Shown in pieces: positions 1-11,754 of a stretch of DNA of 64,000 nucleotides (positions are counted from its first letter, which is position 1; each line of letters opens with the position of its first letter). This DNA is from Colius striatus. Its lineage: Eukaryota; Chordata; Aves; Coliiformes; Coliidae. Position numbers and translations under genes: made by a program. The notes under the pieces were generated by a model that saw nothing but the letters and a program-made list of their open reading frames with translations, did not search any database and had not been told where the DNA came from. The stretch lies in the NCBI RefSeq assembly GCF_028858725.1, contig NC_084761.1, forward strand, positions 93,211,971 to 93,275,970. Reading direction: 5' to 3'.

Positions 1-3000
1 TTGCAGTGAAATTGGTCCTTAATAATAACAGTATTGTAAGACAGATAGTTTTATTATTCCTAATAGCACAGCAGAGTATGGGAGAATAAAAGAGAGTAAA
101 AGTTAATTGAGTTTGGTATACTTACAGCTAAAAAAAAAGGTCAACATTAGGCAAGTCCAATAAGAACAAGATAGATATGTGTCATCCCATGAAATCTGTA
201 TTAATGAACAATTAAAGTGTAGTTGTGTGGATATAAGTGAACAAGGTTAAGAGTGAAAACTTGCCATGCCCCAGAAGGAGTTTTGCTTCTATCTGTAAAA
301 GAAGCTGGTTGTTTAATTATAAACACAACGAGAATCCAAGTGAAAGTTCCATTCACTATGTGTTTTGATTCATCAATCAAGCTTTTATTTAACTGCAAGA
401 AAGAAAAGATGTGATTTAATTAATGGCATGAAAGTTGGACAACCTGATCTCATCCAGACTAATCACTTTCCAGGAAATGCTGAGCACCCTGTCTCACACA
501 GCATCTCCCAGAAATGATCACTATTTTGCAGGACTGAGCCCAGTGTTTAATACAACTGTTGCAATAAGCTGTCATTAGCTGAGTTAGGTTAGGGCAAAAC
601 AGGGACAGAAAGCTGCTATTCTTGAAATGCATGTGGCAATCCAGGCTGTCAAAGCTTTCTCTTGCTCATGAGAACCAGAATTTGTCATCTCCATCCAACA
701 CAGGCTTGAAAAACAACCTGGATTTCATTACAAAGGGAAACAACAGAGGATAACTCCACACAAACAAGGAAGTTGAGCACAAAGAGGTCAGGTTTGGAGA
801 AAGTGGTGCACAGATGCTTTGGGGAGTTAGTATATACATGTGGGAGCAGCCACAGAAGGAGGCAGGCAGGGCAACAGAGGGTGCCATTGTGCCACTGCGC
901 TAATTGTACAGGGATTGACTGAGATAGTTTCCCTTTGAAAGCTCCAGGATCTACCAAACAAAACACAATGAGATCCATTTATTTATAAATCTTTGAGAAT
1001 TTGTTTGCATGGCTGTCTTAGCAATACAGGCAGGAGGGTATCACACAGGTTTTCATATATATATATATATGTACAAATTAATATAGATATATTGTTGGGG
1101 GGATACATAAGTACAAAACCCCACACCTCCTAGGTGAGCTGTGACAAGTGACTTCAACACACATTCTTTCCTAGCTTCATCTGCAATCCATCCACTAATT
1201 TTTTGATCTGGCAATCTATAGGCTCCAAGTTAAGCTCTTTCTCTTACCTCCTACCCAGTACTTTCACATTGGAATATTTCTCTACAAATCTGCTCTGGCT
1301 CTTGGTCCAGCAGATCAAAGTACTCAGTCATTGACAGCATTCGTTTATAGTAAAAAATGCCATAGCTTCATATACAGATTTAGCCCTCATCGCTTAGTGC
1401 TGTAGAAAAGGGACATTTTTAGACACTCAATGTTCATTCCGAGCTCTCAAGTTATCAGAGTTTACAGTTGTAATGTTCTTATGAACAGAGAAGGCTATTT
1501 TTGGTCAGAATGAAGGCCTGTGATGGACTAAAGCTATTATGGCCCCTTACTTTATTAACAAGAAGGTAAAAAATAGTCTTAATTAAATATTTTAAAGCTC
1601 TCCTAAACATCCCTGAAATAGCCCTTTCTGTAAGGGATGGGGCAGAGGCACAGGGTGTGACGGGACGGTGCGGATCTCATGGCACTCCTATAGCTGCCAG
1701 CATAATTCATACTGCTTGTTATGTGCCCAGCCCAAAATCTGCCTGATAAAAAGCTCTCTCACTTCTGCCACGTTCTCCTTACCCGTGTCGCAGACAGGCA
1801 CTTCCACACTTCATCCAGCATTTGCCTCACGCAGCAGAAGACACTTAGTGAGTAAAATCACTGATGCCCTTTAAATCGCTGCAAAGCAGGTCGAGGTCTT
1901 AAAAGCTTAAGAGGAGAAGCTGAGCCCTGCAAATGTTGGTGTAAAAGCTCCGTTGTACAAACAAGAACTGCGTTCCAAGGATGCTGCCACCTTGGATTTC
2001 ACTAAAAACAACACTCCCCCCTCCTACCCCCAACAACTGCTGAATTATTTAGACTGTGAATCCTCAGGACAGGCAATCTTTATTTTGAACCTTGTACTCT
2101 AGAAGTCTGGCAGGCTCAAGATCCCTTCTCCTGCAGGAGCACAGACTTAGGTACACTTTGTACTGTTGCAGTTTGAACACAAGTTTCAGTTTCTGTCTGT
2201 GTTTGAAAGACAATACACATCCAGCTAATGGCAGGTCCCTCTTACTGTCTGTGGAATAAATATACTCCATATAGTTTGTTGGGCACTCAGAAGTAACAGT
2301 GATGAGACCGGTTAAGCTCCTGACTAGTTTAGAAGCACTAAAATTTTGACCCTGGAAGGGTTTTTTTGAGTGGAAGCCTGTGGTTAAGGAACAAAACTGT
2401 GTGCCATGCAAGTTGTTCCTGATATAAACAGAGAGTCCTGTCACAGTGCCATCAATTAGAACAAAGAGAATGAAAACCACCCACAGCACATCATCAAAAA
2501 ATAACTTATGTCTCTTTTTATATAGACTCATCTGGAAATACTGTTTTCCCTCGAGTTTTCCTTTGATGGTGAAGAGGGTCAGGCCTGTAATAAAAATGTC
2601 TCGTGGAGAGAGAAGTGGAATTACTCAGTGTCAGAAGGTCTGAAATATATGCAAAAAAGACTTCAAACTGGCAATGGTTTGGAGGCAGTGCCATACTTCT
2701 GCTCTTATGGTGAATGTCCCAAAAAAGACTGAAAATCTTCCAAACTTGAAAAAGACAGATTTTGTTTGAACACATATTACAGTGATTAACTTCTAAGCAG
2801 AAAAAAACTCAATGTGCCTCAGGAAGCCAGAAAATAAATAGCAAGGTTTCTGTGCCAGCCCTGTGCAAAGCACCAGTACATGTATGTTGAAGATTAAATT
2901 TAAACCCAATCCACAAACTCTGCCAAGACAGCCTCCAAAAGCCAAGAGAAATGAGAAAGGAGTATTTATCTCCAGCTTACAAGGAACCTGGTGCTATAGA

Positions 3001-6000
3001 GTGTCCTTCCACATTGCGTGCTTTGCTAGAAAGCACCAGTGTGCTGTGATGATTTCCAAACCAGACAACTGACAGTTGCCATGACACCATGGAGCTGGCA
3101 GCATAACCATGGAATAACTATGATTTGTCTGGTGATTGCCTTGTACAGAACCATGTTAGTGTAAGGGAGCTGTGAACACCCACCTACTGAAGTTCATAGG
3201 AGCTGTCATGATCGAACAGATATTTCTTTGGAACAAAGGAAACTCCCCTGTTCAAATGTTCAAAAGTTAAACTAGTGTCTAATGTTGCCAACCTCACCCT
3301 TCCTGTCCCCTCCTCACCTGCCTTTGATGGTAAGCCAGATATTGTTTGGATCACTTATATGCCCAACTGTTTCTTTACCATTGAAATGCCAGCAGCTACA
3401 ACGGATCAGCTCTTTTATTACCTGAGCACAATGTATGCATGAAGATGGATAATTTCAACCATTTTCTCCTTCCATAAATCCAGTGGGATTTACACCCAGA
3501 GATGCTCTGAAAAAATGATATGGTAGCAAAGAGTCACCATGATCTCTCTGAGATAGCAGAAGGGACAATCAATGAAGCAGGGAAAAGTAGCATTTATTGG
3601 ATATACATCCTTGAACATGACTGAAGCATCTCTCTGGTTTCCCTGTGCACCTAGAAAATGCTTAAGATTAGAAGTGCCTGGACTTACCCTTTCCAACTCT
3701 CTACATTCTGTTTCAGTACAACTTTTCATCTTCATTTTTATCCCAGAACTGAGTTAAACCTGGAATTTCTATCCTATGGAAAATCTGGCATTTCAGATTC
3801 TATTTCCAATATCAGAATTGAAAGAAAACATTTAGCAATTACAGCTTGAAAAACATTTGCCCATTACCCGAGCCATCCCTATGAATGTAGCTGAAATGTT
3901 CTTTGCCAAACTGTTTTTATTTCCCCTTTCTATCACAACAGACTAAAGATTTTGAAGTCTTTAAAGTTTCCTGGAATTTTCTTAGATTAAATTGTCAGAA
4001 GACTTTTTGGTTTGATTATACACTATTATTCTTACCAAAAAACCACTAGCATTTAGTCAGAAGTTATAATCTAAATCTAGTCTTTTCCTTCCCTAATTTC
4101 TGCCAAGTTGAACAGTTGTATCTCCAAGAACTTGGAGACACAGAAGAGACTCACACTCCTGTTCTAGATGTCTTTTTGCCACAGCAAAACCTTTTGCCAC
4201 AAAAATATTTTGCTGTGAATAGATTACTCACTAATTCGAGATGTAGGCACACTTTGACCCAACAACAAAAGACTCCATAGAGAGTCATTCCCCATTAGAG
4301 GGGTTTATATAGTTTGGGAAACAGCTATCTGTGATCTAGATGCTCAGACTTCACCTACAGAATTGCACCTTCACTTGAAACTGTAGCACTTTACACTTAG
4401 TCTGCTGTGTTACATTTACCCTATGATCAGGAATACCACAAAACCTCAAACAAAATGGTGTATTGCTGCTTCTGTGAGAAATGCTATGTAATCAAAAATG
4501 TTTCCCAGAAAGGGCTGCTGTCATTCTGTACAAAAGCACAGTCAGGCTTTTTTTATCCCTGAGGTGCTTTTGCCCTTGACCTCCAAAGAACATTTGGAGG
4601 AGAAGAGTGGTCAGGAAAAATAAAGGCTATGGTGTGAGACAATTGCACAGCACTAGACTTACAGTAATTTTCAAATAAGAAAATATTTAGTGACATGAAC
4701 AACATGCTAAAATTGCAAAACTGTAAACAGTCACCACTTGTTTGTTTTATTGGCACACTCTGCTCCTGCACATACATCTGAAATAAGCCCAGATCATGAT
4801 GCTACTTCCCACTAGCACAAAGATTTGGCCTTATGACTCCTAGAAATGAGAGAGAAGTCTTTAGCCTGAACAGAAGAGAGGAGACTCAGATAAACCTTTT
4901 AGATAGATTTCATGTCTTCATTTTTTCTAAAGGAAATGTAGGAAATAATCTACGAGCCACAGTCATGAACTTTCTCCAGGACATTCAGGTTGAATATCAG
5001 ACAGCTGCCATCACTAATGAATTAGGATAGCAAAAGATGTACTTAACTTTGATGCATCCATTTATGTGCTCTTCCCATTAAAAAAGCTGGAGGTGGAGGG
5101 ATGGTGAAGTGATACCTCTCTACCATACAACGTGTTTCCCTGGCAAATGGCATGCCTCTGTTTGTGAACCTTACAGAGCAACCCCTTATCACACTACTTT
5201 AGCCAAAGTGTCAGGGACAAACATCAGTGTGACCAGAGCATAGGGTCACAGAAACACCATGGCCATGAGTTGCACTGTCCTTTAGCTAATTATCTGTCAG
5301 ATCCTGAAGCTCTCAAATCCTCTGAGGCTGACGTGTAATAGGAAGGTGGTGCCCTTCCTGTCCCATCTTTAAGCAGGGGATCCATGGGCTTTCTCTAGAA
5401 GATTATCCACATACTATTGTCTGTCCACACATCAATCATGTGCCATTATCTAGCTGCCATTGGCTAGGGTCCTGTCTCCAAGGACTTTGGTGGAAAAGGT
5501 CCTAAATGACCTTAATGGGTCAGGATCCAGTCTTACTGTGTCTCTCATTTCTTCTCATTTCAGGCATTGTCCCTCATTAGACAGTCATGGAAGAGAAATT
5601 TTACTAATAAATCTCTCTAGTTGCCAAAGATGGTATTATAAATTTATCTAAATTACCTTCTTTTTTTTTAGCCAAAGCACACTATCATTTTAGTTCTCTT
5701 TATGTATTTTCTGTAACTACGCACATGTAGTTATGTGTAGCATGGGATCACACACTATCTCGGTTTTGTCAGTGATACAGTAAGAGTTAATCTCATCATT
5801 CAAAAATCAGCTCTTCATCCAACTTTCTGTCCTGTAGGAATGCTTTGTCACCTCGTGAGCTGTGCAGGGTGGATGATCAACCATGGCATTACAACGCAAG
5901 GCTGCAAGGTAAGAACTGACTGTGTGAATGCAGTTGCCTGGGGCAGGGAGGGAGTTGCTACTTGCTCTGTGGCATCTGTCAGCATCTTGCCACGAGCTTT

Positions 6001-7479
6001 CATTCTATATTTATGAAAAGGTACTGAGGCACAGTAGGCATTATGCATAATCTTCAGCATAAAAAAGGATCATGCCCTTATCAGTTTTCTACAGTAATTT
6101 GCTAAATGTCACTGCTCTTACCCAGGTCTCATTCTGCAGAGCCCTGGCATGCTGTGGTCCTGCTAAAATGCACTCTGTCTTTCCCCTCACACTCCTCTGA
6201 GTGTTTGCACTGTCATGAGATCTGAATACTGGATGTTTGGTAGGCCAGTTAGCTGCCTGAATAAATATTGTCACTTTCTTTTACTCAGTGCTAGAGCCAA
6301 ACTTTCTGAAACTGAAAATATCTTGAGTTAATTATTGTTGGTTTAAAATTAATTTTATAATACAGCTTGTTTATGGAATCATTGATTAGTGTTTCTATGC
6401 TGGCTTTTAATGCACAGTTTACAATCATGTAGAGAAAAAAGCATTCTTACCACTAGATGCATTACATTTTAGTTGTGCCTTTTTTGGGGAGTTATCCCAA
6501 ACTGTTCATAGAAAAGTAAAGCAAAACATTATTGCTCAAAAAGGGTGATACGTGTCTATAGCTAAAGAGATTCAATTTAGATGATCACAATTACTCTACT
6601 TTTTCTGAAGACTTAAGAGATTTTAAATGAAAAAATAGAGTAGACTATCAGCTGCAGGTTTAAGAACATTTTAAAACCCCAGTAAGAGTTTTAAAAATGA
6701 ATAATGAAAAGGTGAGATCCCAGTTTGGATGGTGAGCTATTTTTGACATGATTTGAACTAAGAACTAAACACAGGTCTCTTTGAAATACGGTTCTTATTA
6801 CCATTTGGATAGAGTACATAACCTTTTCTTGATTCAATCATGAAAAAATTCCACTTACAGATCTTCTATACATTAGTGCAGCCTTTTTCACACATTATTA
6901 CATCATAATACAGTTGGCTGTGCTTGCTTCAAACAGGTCCACTCTATCCATATGGCCTGGCTTTATTATTTCTTGCTCTCATCTGTTTTAAGTTATCTTC
7001 TCTGGGGTAAGTTTTTCTAAGAGATGCTCTTCAGCTACACACAGAAAGACTGTTTTGGAGAGAAAATCAGAACTACAGGGAACTTTTACACTCTTACATC
7101 TGCACAAGGTTCATTGAAGCCAGTGAATCCCACTGGTGTACAAAGAGTCAAAATGACTCTTCAGAGTCTGTTAAAGTCTAATTTGTCTGCATGGTCTGAC
7201 TTTACATTACAAAATCCCAGGGTTCTAGTTTTGAAATCCTTGAATCATGTGAATATTCTTAATGGAAACCAGTGTCTTGCAAAAATATGTCTTTCATTTA
7301 CATTTTTCCATTCACTTCTTTTCCTCTTGTCTCTTCACACCAGGTCAGTGAGTACTGACCACATCCTCCATGCTGGAGAGGTAAAGGAGCCAAAATGTCA
7401 AAACCTAGAGATTTCTACTGACGTGGTCAGCCTTTCAATGAGTCTCAGGATGGGCTGGGAAGCCAGCAGAAGTGAATGC
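1..7479. other. Unique non-coding DNA, no gene recognised
   Basis: I see no transposon tail, RNA gene or recognisable exon in this stretch. It holds an (AT)8 run at 1055-1070 and a short hairpin at 5714-5733 (7-bp arms TAACTAC/GTAGTTA). The longest open frame is on the minus strand at 2064-2531 (155 codons). It includes one hydrophobic segment near its N-terminus but matches no family I know, and its length is within chance expectation. Part of another open frame, plus strand 7024-7572, overlaps the RTE remnant on the opposite strand and is therefore probably not a gene. Confidence 0.6.
1055..1070. repeat. (AT)8 microsatellite
   Basis: Eight uninterrupted AT units, followed by GTAC. A simple repeat likely to vary in length between individuals. 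Confidence 0.9.
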
Positions 7480-7815
7480 AACTCTCAAGACCTTCTCCTA
7501 CCATTCAGCCTTGCTCCACACTCACTAGGTGGTCAGACCATCAAAGTCACTTCCTTGTTAGGAAGGCCATAACCTTCTCCTTTCTTGTTCTCTCCTGAAA
7601 CTCAATGTTCCCAACATAGTGATGCCATTTGACATTACTGATCCCTTCTAAACACCTGCTATCAAATGCATCAAATCTTTTCTTGTCAGCTTGCGTAATG
7701 CCCCAGGTCTTTGCAGCATCAAGCAAAACTGATACCACACAGCTGTTGTAGAGTCTTATTTTTTGTTTTGTGGACATGTCACTACCCCATACTTTTGCCC
7801 TTGAATTTATTTACA
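7480..7815 (-). mobile_element. Decayed RTE-type LINE fragment, reverse transcriptase C-terminus
   Basis: The minus strand encodes, in one frame from about 7808 down to 7550, a peptide with the spacing of the region after the reverse transcriptase domain in RTE-clade LINEs: RAKVWGSDMSTKQKIRLYNS, then SVLLDAAKTWGITQADKK, FDAFDSRCLEGI, KWHHYVGNIEFQERT. The family pattern is known (basic KLRLYNS-like segment, VLLYG-E-TW, AF..RCLR.I, W.D.V.N.E...RT). In the same frame three TGA stops follow at 7547-7549, 7541-7543 and 7505-7507, and the text between them (WSDHLVSVEQG) still resembles the family's W.GH..RM segment. The stops sit where the family usually has arginine, as expected if CGA decayed to TGA by methyl-CpG mutation. 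No endonuclease or catalytic RT motifs are present, so the copy is 5'-truncated and dead. It could be an AviRTE-like element or an older vertebrate RTE; the sequence alone does not decide. Confidence 0.75.
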
Positions 7816-8499
7816 TTGATCTTCACCTTATACTGGTCAGGCTTAAAAATCCAATCAGAGTGGTCCAGATCACTAGGAATGTGAATAATACAAAAACACG
7901 AATGCTGCCGTGATTGCAACAGACCCCAAAGAAGAAAGACAAAGACGGTATTTCTGTTACTTATAGACCCAAAGATATTTTTAAATCAAAAGTTTTCATG
8001 TTTATTTCCACCAAAAGTTCCAATTTGAAGGAGTTTTTTTGTTTTTTTAAGGTGATCACTGACCTTTGGGCTCACTAAAGAGCAGCGAAGGGATTTTGTA
8101 ATTCTTGTTAATGTTTGGACATGTTGTGTTTGTAAATCCCCTTGGAAAAGAGGGATATTATGCAGTGGATCTGAAATAACGTGTTAAGCAAAAAGCATGA
8201 GCTCTCTTTTTCAGAAAGGAGAACTTGTGACTGAATTTATTGATGAAATTCTGCACCAAAGTTCAAAAAGAAAATAACAAAGAGGTAAAAAAAATGGAAG
8301 TAAAACCTCTGTGTATAATTGGTTTCATTTTTCCTGAGGTAGATAACACCATTTATGACAATTGTTAAAATACATTCTGACGTTTTAAAAGTTCCATGTG
8401 TAAAAGAAAACAAATACAGCTCAATCCTGTTAGTTTTTGAGTTAACCTTTCCTGATTTGTTTTCGTCTTCCTTTAAAGCTTTCTTTGTCTCACTCAGTG

Positions 8500-10150
8500 C
8501 AGAATAGAGTGTGTGCATATTTCAATAATATGGAAATAATTGGAAATATGTGGTTTTTTTAAAGACTAGAGCTGTGTAGAATGTATTTTTCTTTTATACA
8601 AATTCCAGGAAACATCCACACAGTGTGTAATCAGACTATGCCAGCTCGTGTCAAGCACTGCACATATTCAGTAACAACGACATTATGTCACCAAAAAAAC
8701 CCCAAACTTCCTTTCTGGAATTATAGAATTTTATGGAAAGAATAAAAATTGTGCTGTATGACATAAATATAAAGCATATAGTAAGTATAGGGGACTAAAA
8801 AAATGCTAATGCTAAAAGGACATTAATAATATGAACAATATATGTTCAAATGTATTTTGAACAATAATATTTAATGTAGCTACAATTGTACAGTAAAATT
8901 ATGTTACAAATATATAATGCATGTGTTAATTATCATATTCTATTTTATTATTGTAAATAAAATAGTATTTCAATAATCTGGTTTTGAAAATAACTATTGA
9001 AACACATACTTAAAAATAATGTTCACGTAATTGTTGTAATACTCTATTACTAATGGTTAATATTTACATAGTGTAATTGTTTAATTTTATACTATATATA
9101 TATAAAATGAATACATATTACATGTAGGTATAAACCACTTACAGTTTGCAAAACCACCTTTTGGGCAAATAACATACTGCATAAAACCCTCTGTACTTTA
9201 GGTTTTTCCTGCTTAATAAAAGTCATATGAACATAAAACTATATCATATCAGATTGATTCTACCTGTGATTTTGAAGTTTTTATCCAACTTTTATTAGTT
9301 TAGAGTAGGCTCACCTTTAATAAGAATCCAGAAATAATTTTATCTTCCAAAGGAATAAAGTTAGCATGCAAGTCAAACATAAACGAGTGACTCCATTCAA
9401 GAGTTCAACGTGTGAACCTTTGCTGTGGCTGTTTCTTTTTACACTACTTCTTCCAAATACTTCCTTTATGGCTTACATATCTAAATAATTATGAACATCC
9501 TTCTAAGATACATAATTAAAACATTGAAGTGTCATTAAAAGGACATTTGAGAAGCTATTCACAAATAAAAAGATAATTAAATAAATTTAAGTTGAAAAGA
9601 ATTCCATTCTAGTCTACAAAACTTCTGTAGAGCACAGATTTCTATTAGTTATAGAGGTATATATTGTATATATTCTATGAACTACAAGATATTACAACTT
9701 TGAGGTGTATTTCTAGATTTTGATCCTGATCATGACAGGAGAAATAGGTTTGTCCTCACTGTTGCAATAAAATTTCTCTGTAAGCAAGTATCAGGATAGC
9801 TTTTGTATTTTTTATGTACTGGAGTCTTTGCCATTCAAAATTCAAAGGATTTATTCTTTAGATGTTAATAACAAAAATAACCTTGATTAGAATTTATAAA
9901 AACAAAACAAAACAAAACAACAAGCCTGTTCAGACATTTGAGTTGCAGTTTCAAGTGGGAATGATTTAGGGGGCAAATATTAATTTCACCGTGACTAATA
10001 ATACAAGTAACCACTGCCTCAACTCTGGTTTGCAAATAAGTACAGGTCGTTTCCCTGTTTAAAAAAAAGCTACTTTTAAAGTAAAAGTAACATTATCTTT
10101 TGAACTCTTTAGGACCATGTCAAATAGATATTTAAATCTCATTTCAGTTC
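8500..10150. other. Extreme AT-rich segment
   Basis: Nearly all lines between these points are dominated by A and T, with repeated ATATAT, AATAAT and TTTATT words and very few CpG dinucleotides. No frame stays open for long. Such DNA can act as a matrix-attachment or replication-associated region, but nothing here proves that; neutral composition drift is just as likely. Confidence 0.5.
9898..9922. repeat. (AAAAC)n simple repeat
   Basis: About five units of AAAAC/AACAA, slightly irregular at the ends. It is not attached to a recognisable retroposon, so it is probably a stand-alone microsatellite and not a poly(A) tail remnant. Confidence 0.8.
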
Positions 10151-11716
10151 TATTTACTTTGAACCCAACAGTAGCACCGTAATTAGAAAGAACGTTTTAA
10201 AAGCTTTAAAATAGAGTCTGGATAACAAACAGAATGTGCTCTTTAATAGCCACAGTGACATAACATAGAGGTGCCTTTCAACCTTTTTTTTTTTCCTTTT
10301 TGCCAAGGTCATGTCAAATGAACTAAACAGAGACCAATTGACAATGAACCTGTATATGTCTTTGGTCATTATTTCTGTGCAATGAGGTAACAAATTCTGA
10401 GCAGCACAGTTACCTCCGTAAAGAGCAGTAAAACAGAGGTGATTTTCAGTAGAGCATTAATAATGTGCAATGTGATCTTTCTTCACTGTAAATCATGAAG
10501 GTTTGGGGTTTTTTTATACCCTGTTTTATTTTTTTTAAGTTTCAAGACTGTGTTCAAAAGCAGCAGCACACTTGTGTCCCAGCCCAGAGGCTGGGATCAG
10601 CTGTGAATCTCTCATAGCTTGGTAAGAGGTCCTGTCATCCAACAGGGCTGAGGACTAGCTCAGCCTTTATAGAAAAGGCTGCAGATAAAGGATACGAATC
10701 CCACTCCAAAAATGGGGAGCAACATAATGATGGTGACACAGAGGGTCAGTGGAAAGACATCTCAGTCTCCAGCTCTGGAAAAATGACTGAGCTGAAGTAA
10801 CTGTTCCATCATTGAGATGAAGATGTTGGACTGGAGAACATGAGGCTCCATGAGCCAAAGCATGGGCAGACCTGATTGTCTATCAGACAAACTTTGATTT
10901 TGTGCAGAAATCAGTTTGGAAAGACAGAGACATATGGACACTGTCCTCAGACTGAAAATAACATCTATATTTTATCTATAATAACATCTGTGGGCAGGAA
11001 ATGTGATGTTGTCCAGCTAAAAGGCTTCCTAGAGCACTGGCAGTATAGGCAGAGGTCCTCTGTGGAAACTGAGGACTATAAAGCTGCTTAGCAGAATCAC
11101 TGCCCATCTGCTCATGTGATGCCCTGCCAGCTGATAGCCTCCAAGGCCAAGGAGCTGCTTACAGGGAATTTTCCAGGAGGGATCTCGTCTCTACTGGTTA
11201 ATCCTTTTCAGAAAATTAGCCCTTCTTGGCCCAAAAGTAGCCAAGCCCCAATGACACCTATTGCTTGATGAAAGATCTATCAGTTATATGGCCCTTCTTG
11301 AGAAGGATAAATTTAAGGAATTCATAATACAGCCATATGTTGACTTTAGTTTGTCAGCTGGACTAATTTAGAGAGTAATGCCACATATATTAACCATGAT
11401 TTTGTACTTTGTGGAGAAGCCTGGTGAGCTAGAAGTAAATAAACTGGGTAGTCACCACAGGAAAAACTCAGGCCCCAACATTGTTTTTTTTCCATATGGA
11501 TAACACCAAAGCATGTGTTTCAGGCAGGTGATACTCACAAAAGCAAAATAGAAACCTTCCCCATCTTTCAAACTGCCAAAACTTTGTCTCATCTTTATCT
11601 CAAATAAGAATATAGTTTGTTTTACATGTTTATCTGTGGGTCTCATAGGAGCTACTGTGAAACCTTCCCCCACAGGTGAGCATGGTGGATAGATTGTGAA
11701 GAAATGTCATAACTAC

Positions 11717-11754
11717 TGGTCCTAAGCTTTGGTGATGGTCCTAAGCTTTGGTGA
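11717..11754. repeat. 19-bp perfect tandem duplication
   Basis: The unit TGGTCCTAAGCTTTGGTGA occurs twice back to back without mismatch, indicating a recent slippage-type duplication. Confidence 0.9.

Noticed and set aside
7024-7572. 182-codon plus-strand open frame, the longest in the window
   Set aside because: No family resemblance, low-complexity hydrophobic middle, and its end lies antisense to the RTE remnant. With AT-rich stop frequency, a frame near this length is not surprising in six frames of 64 kb.
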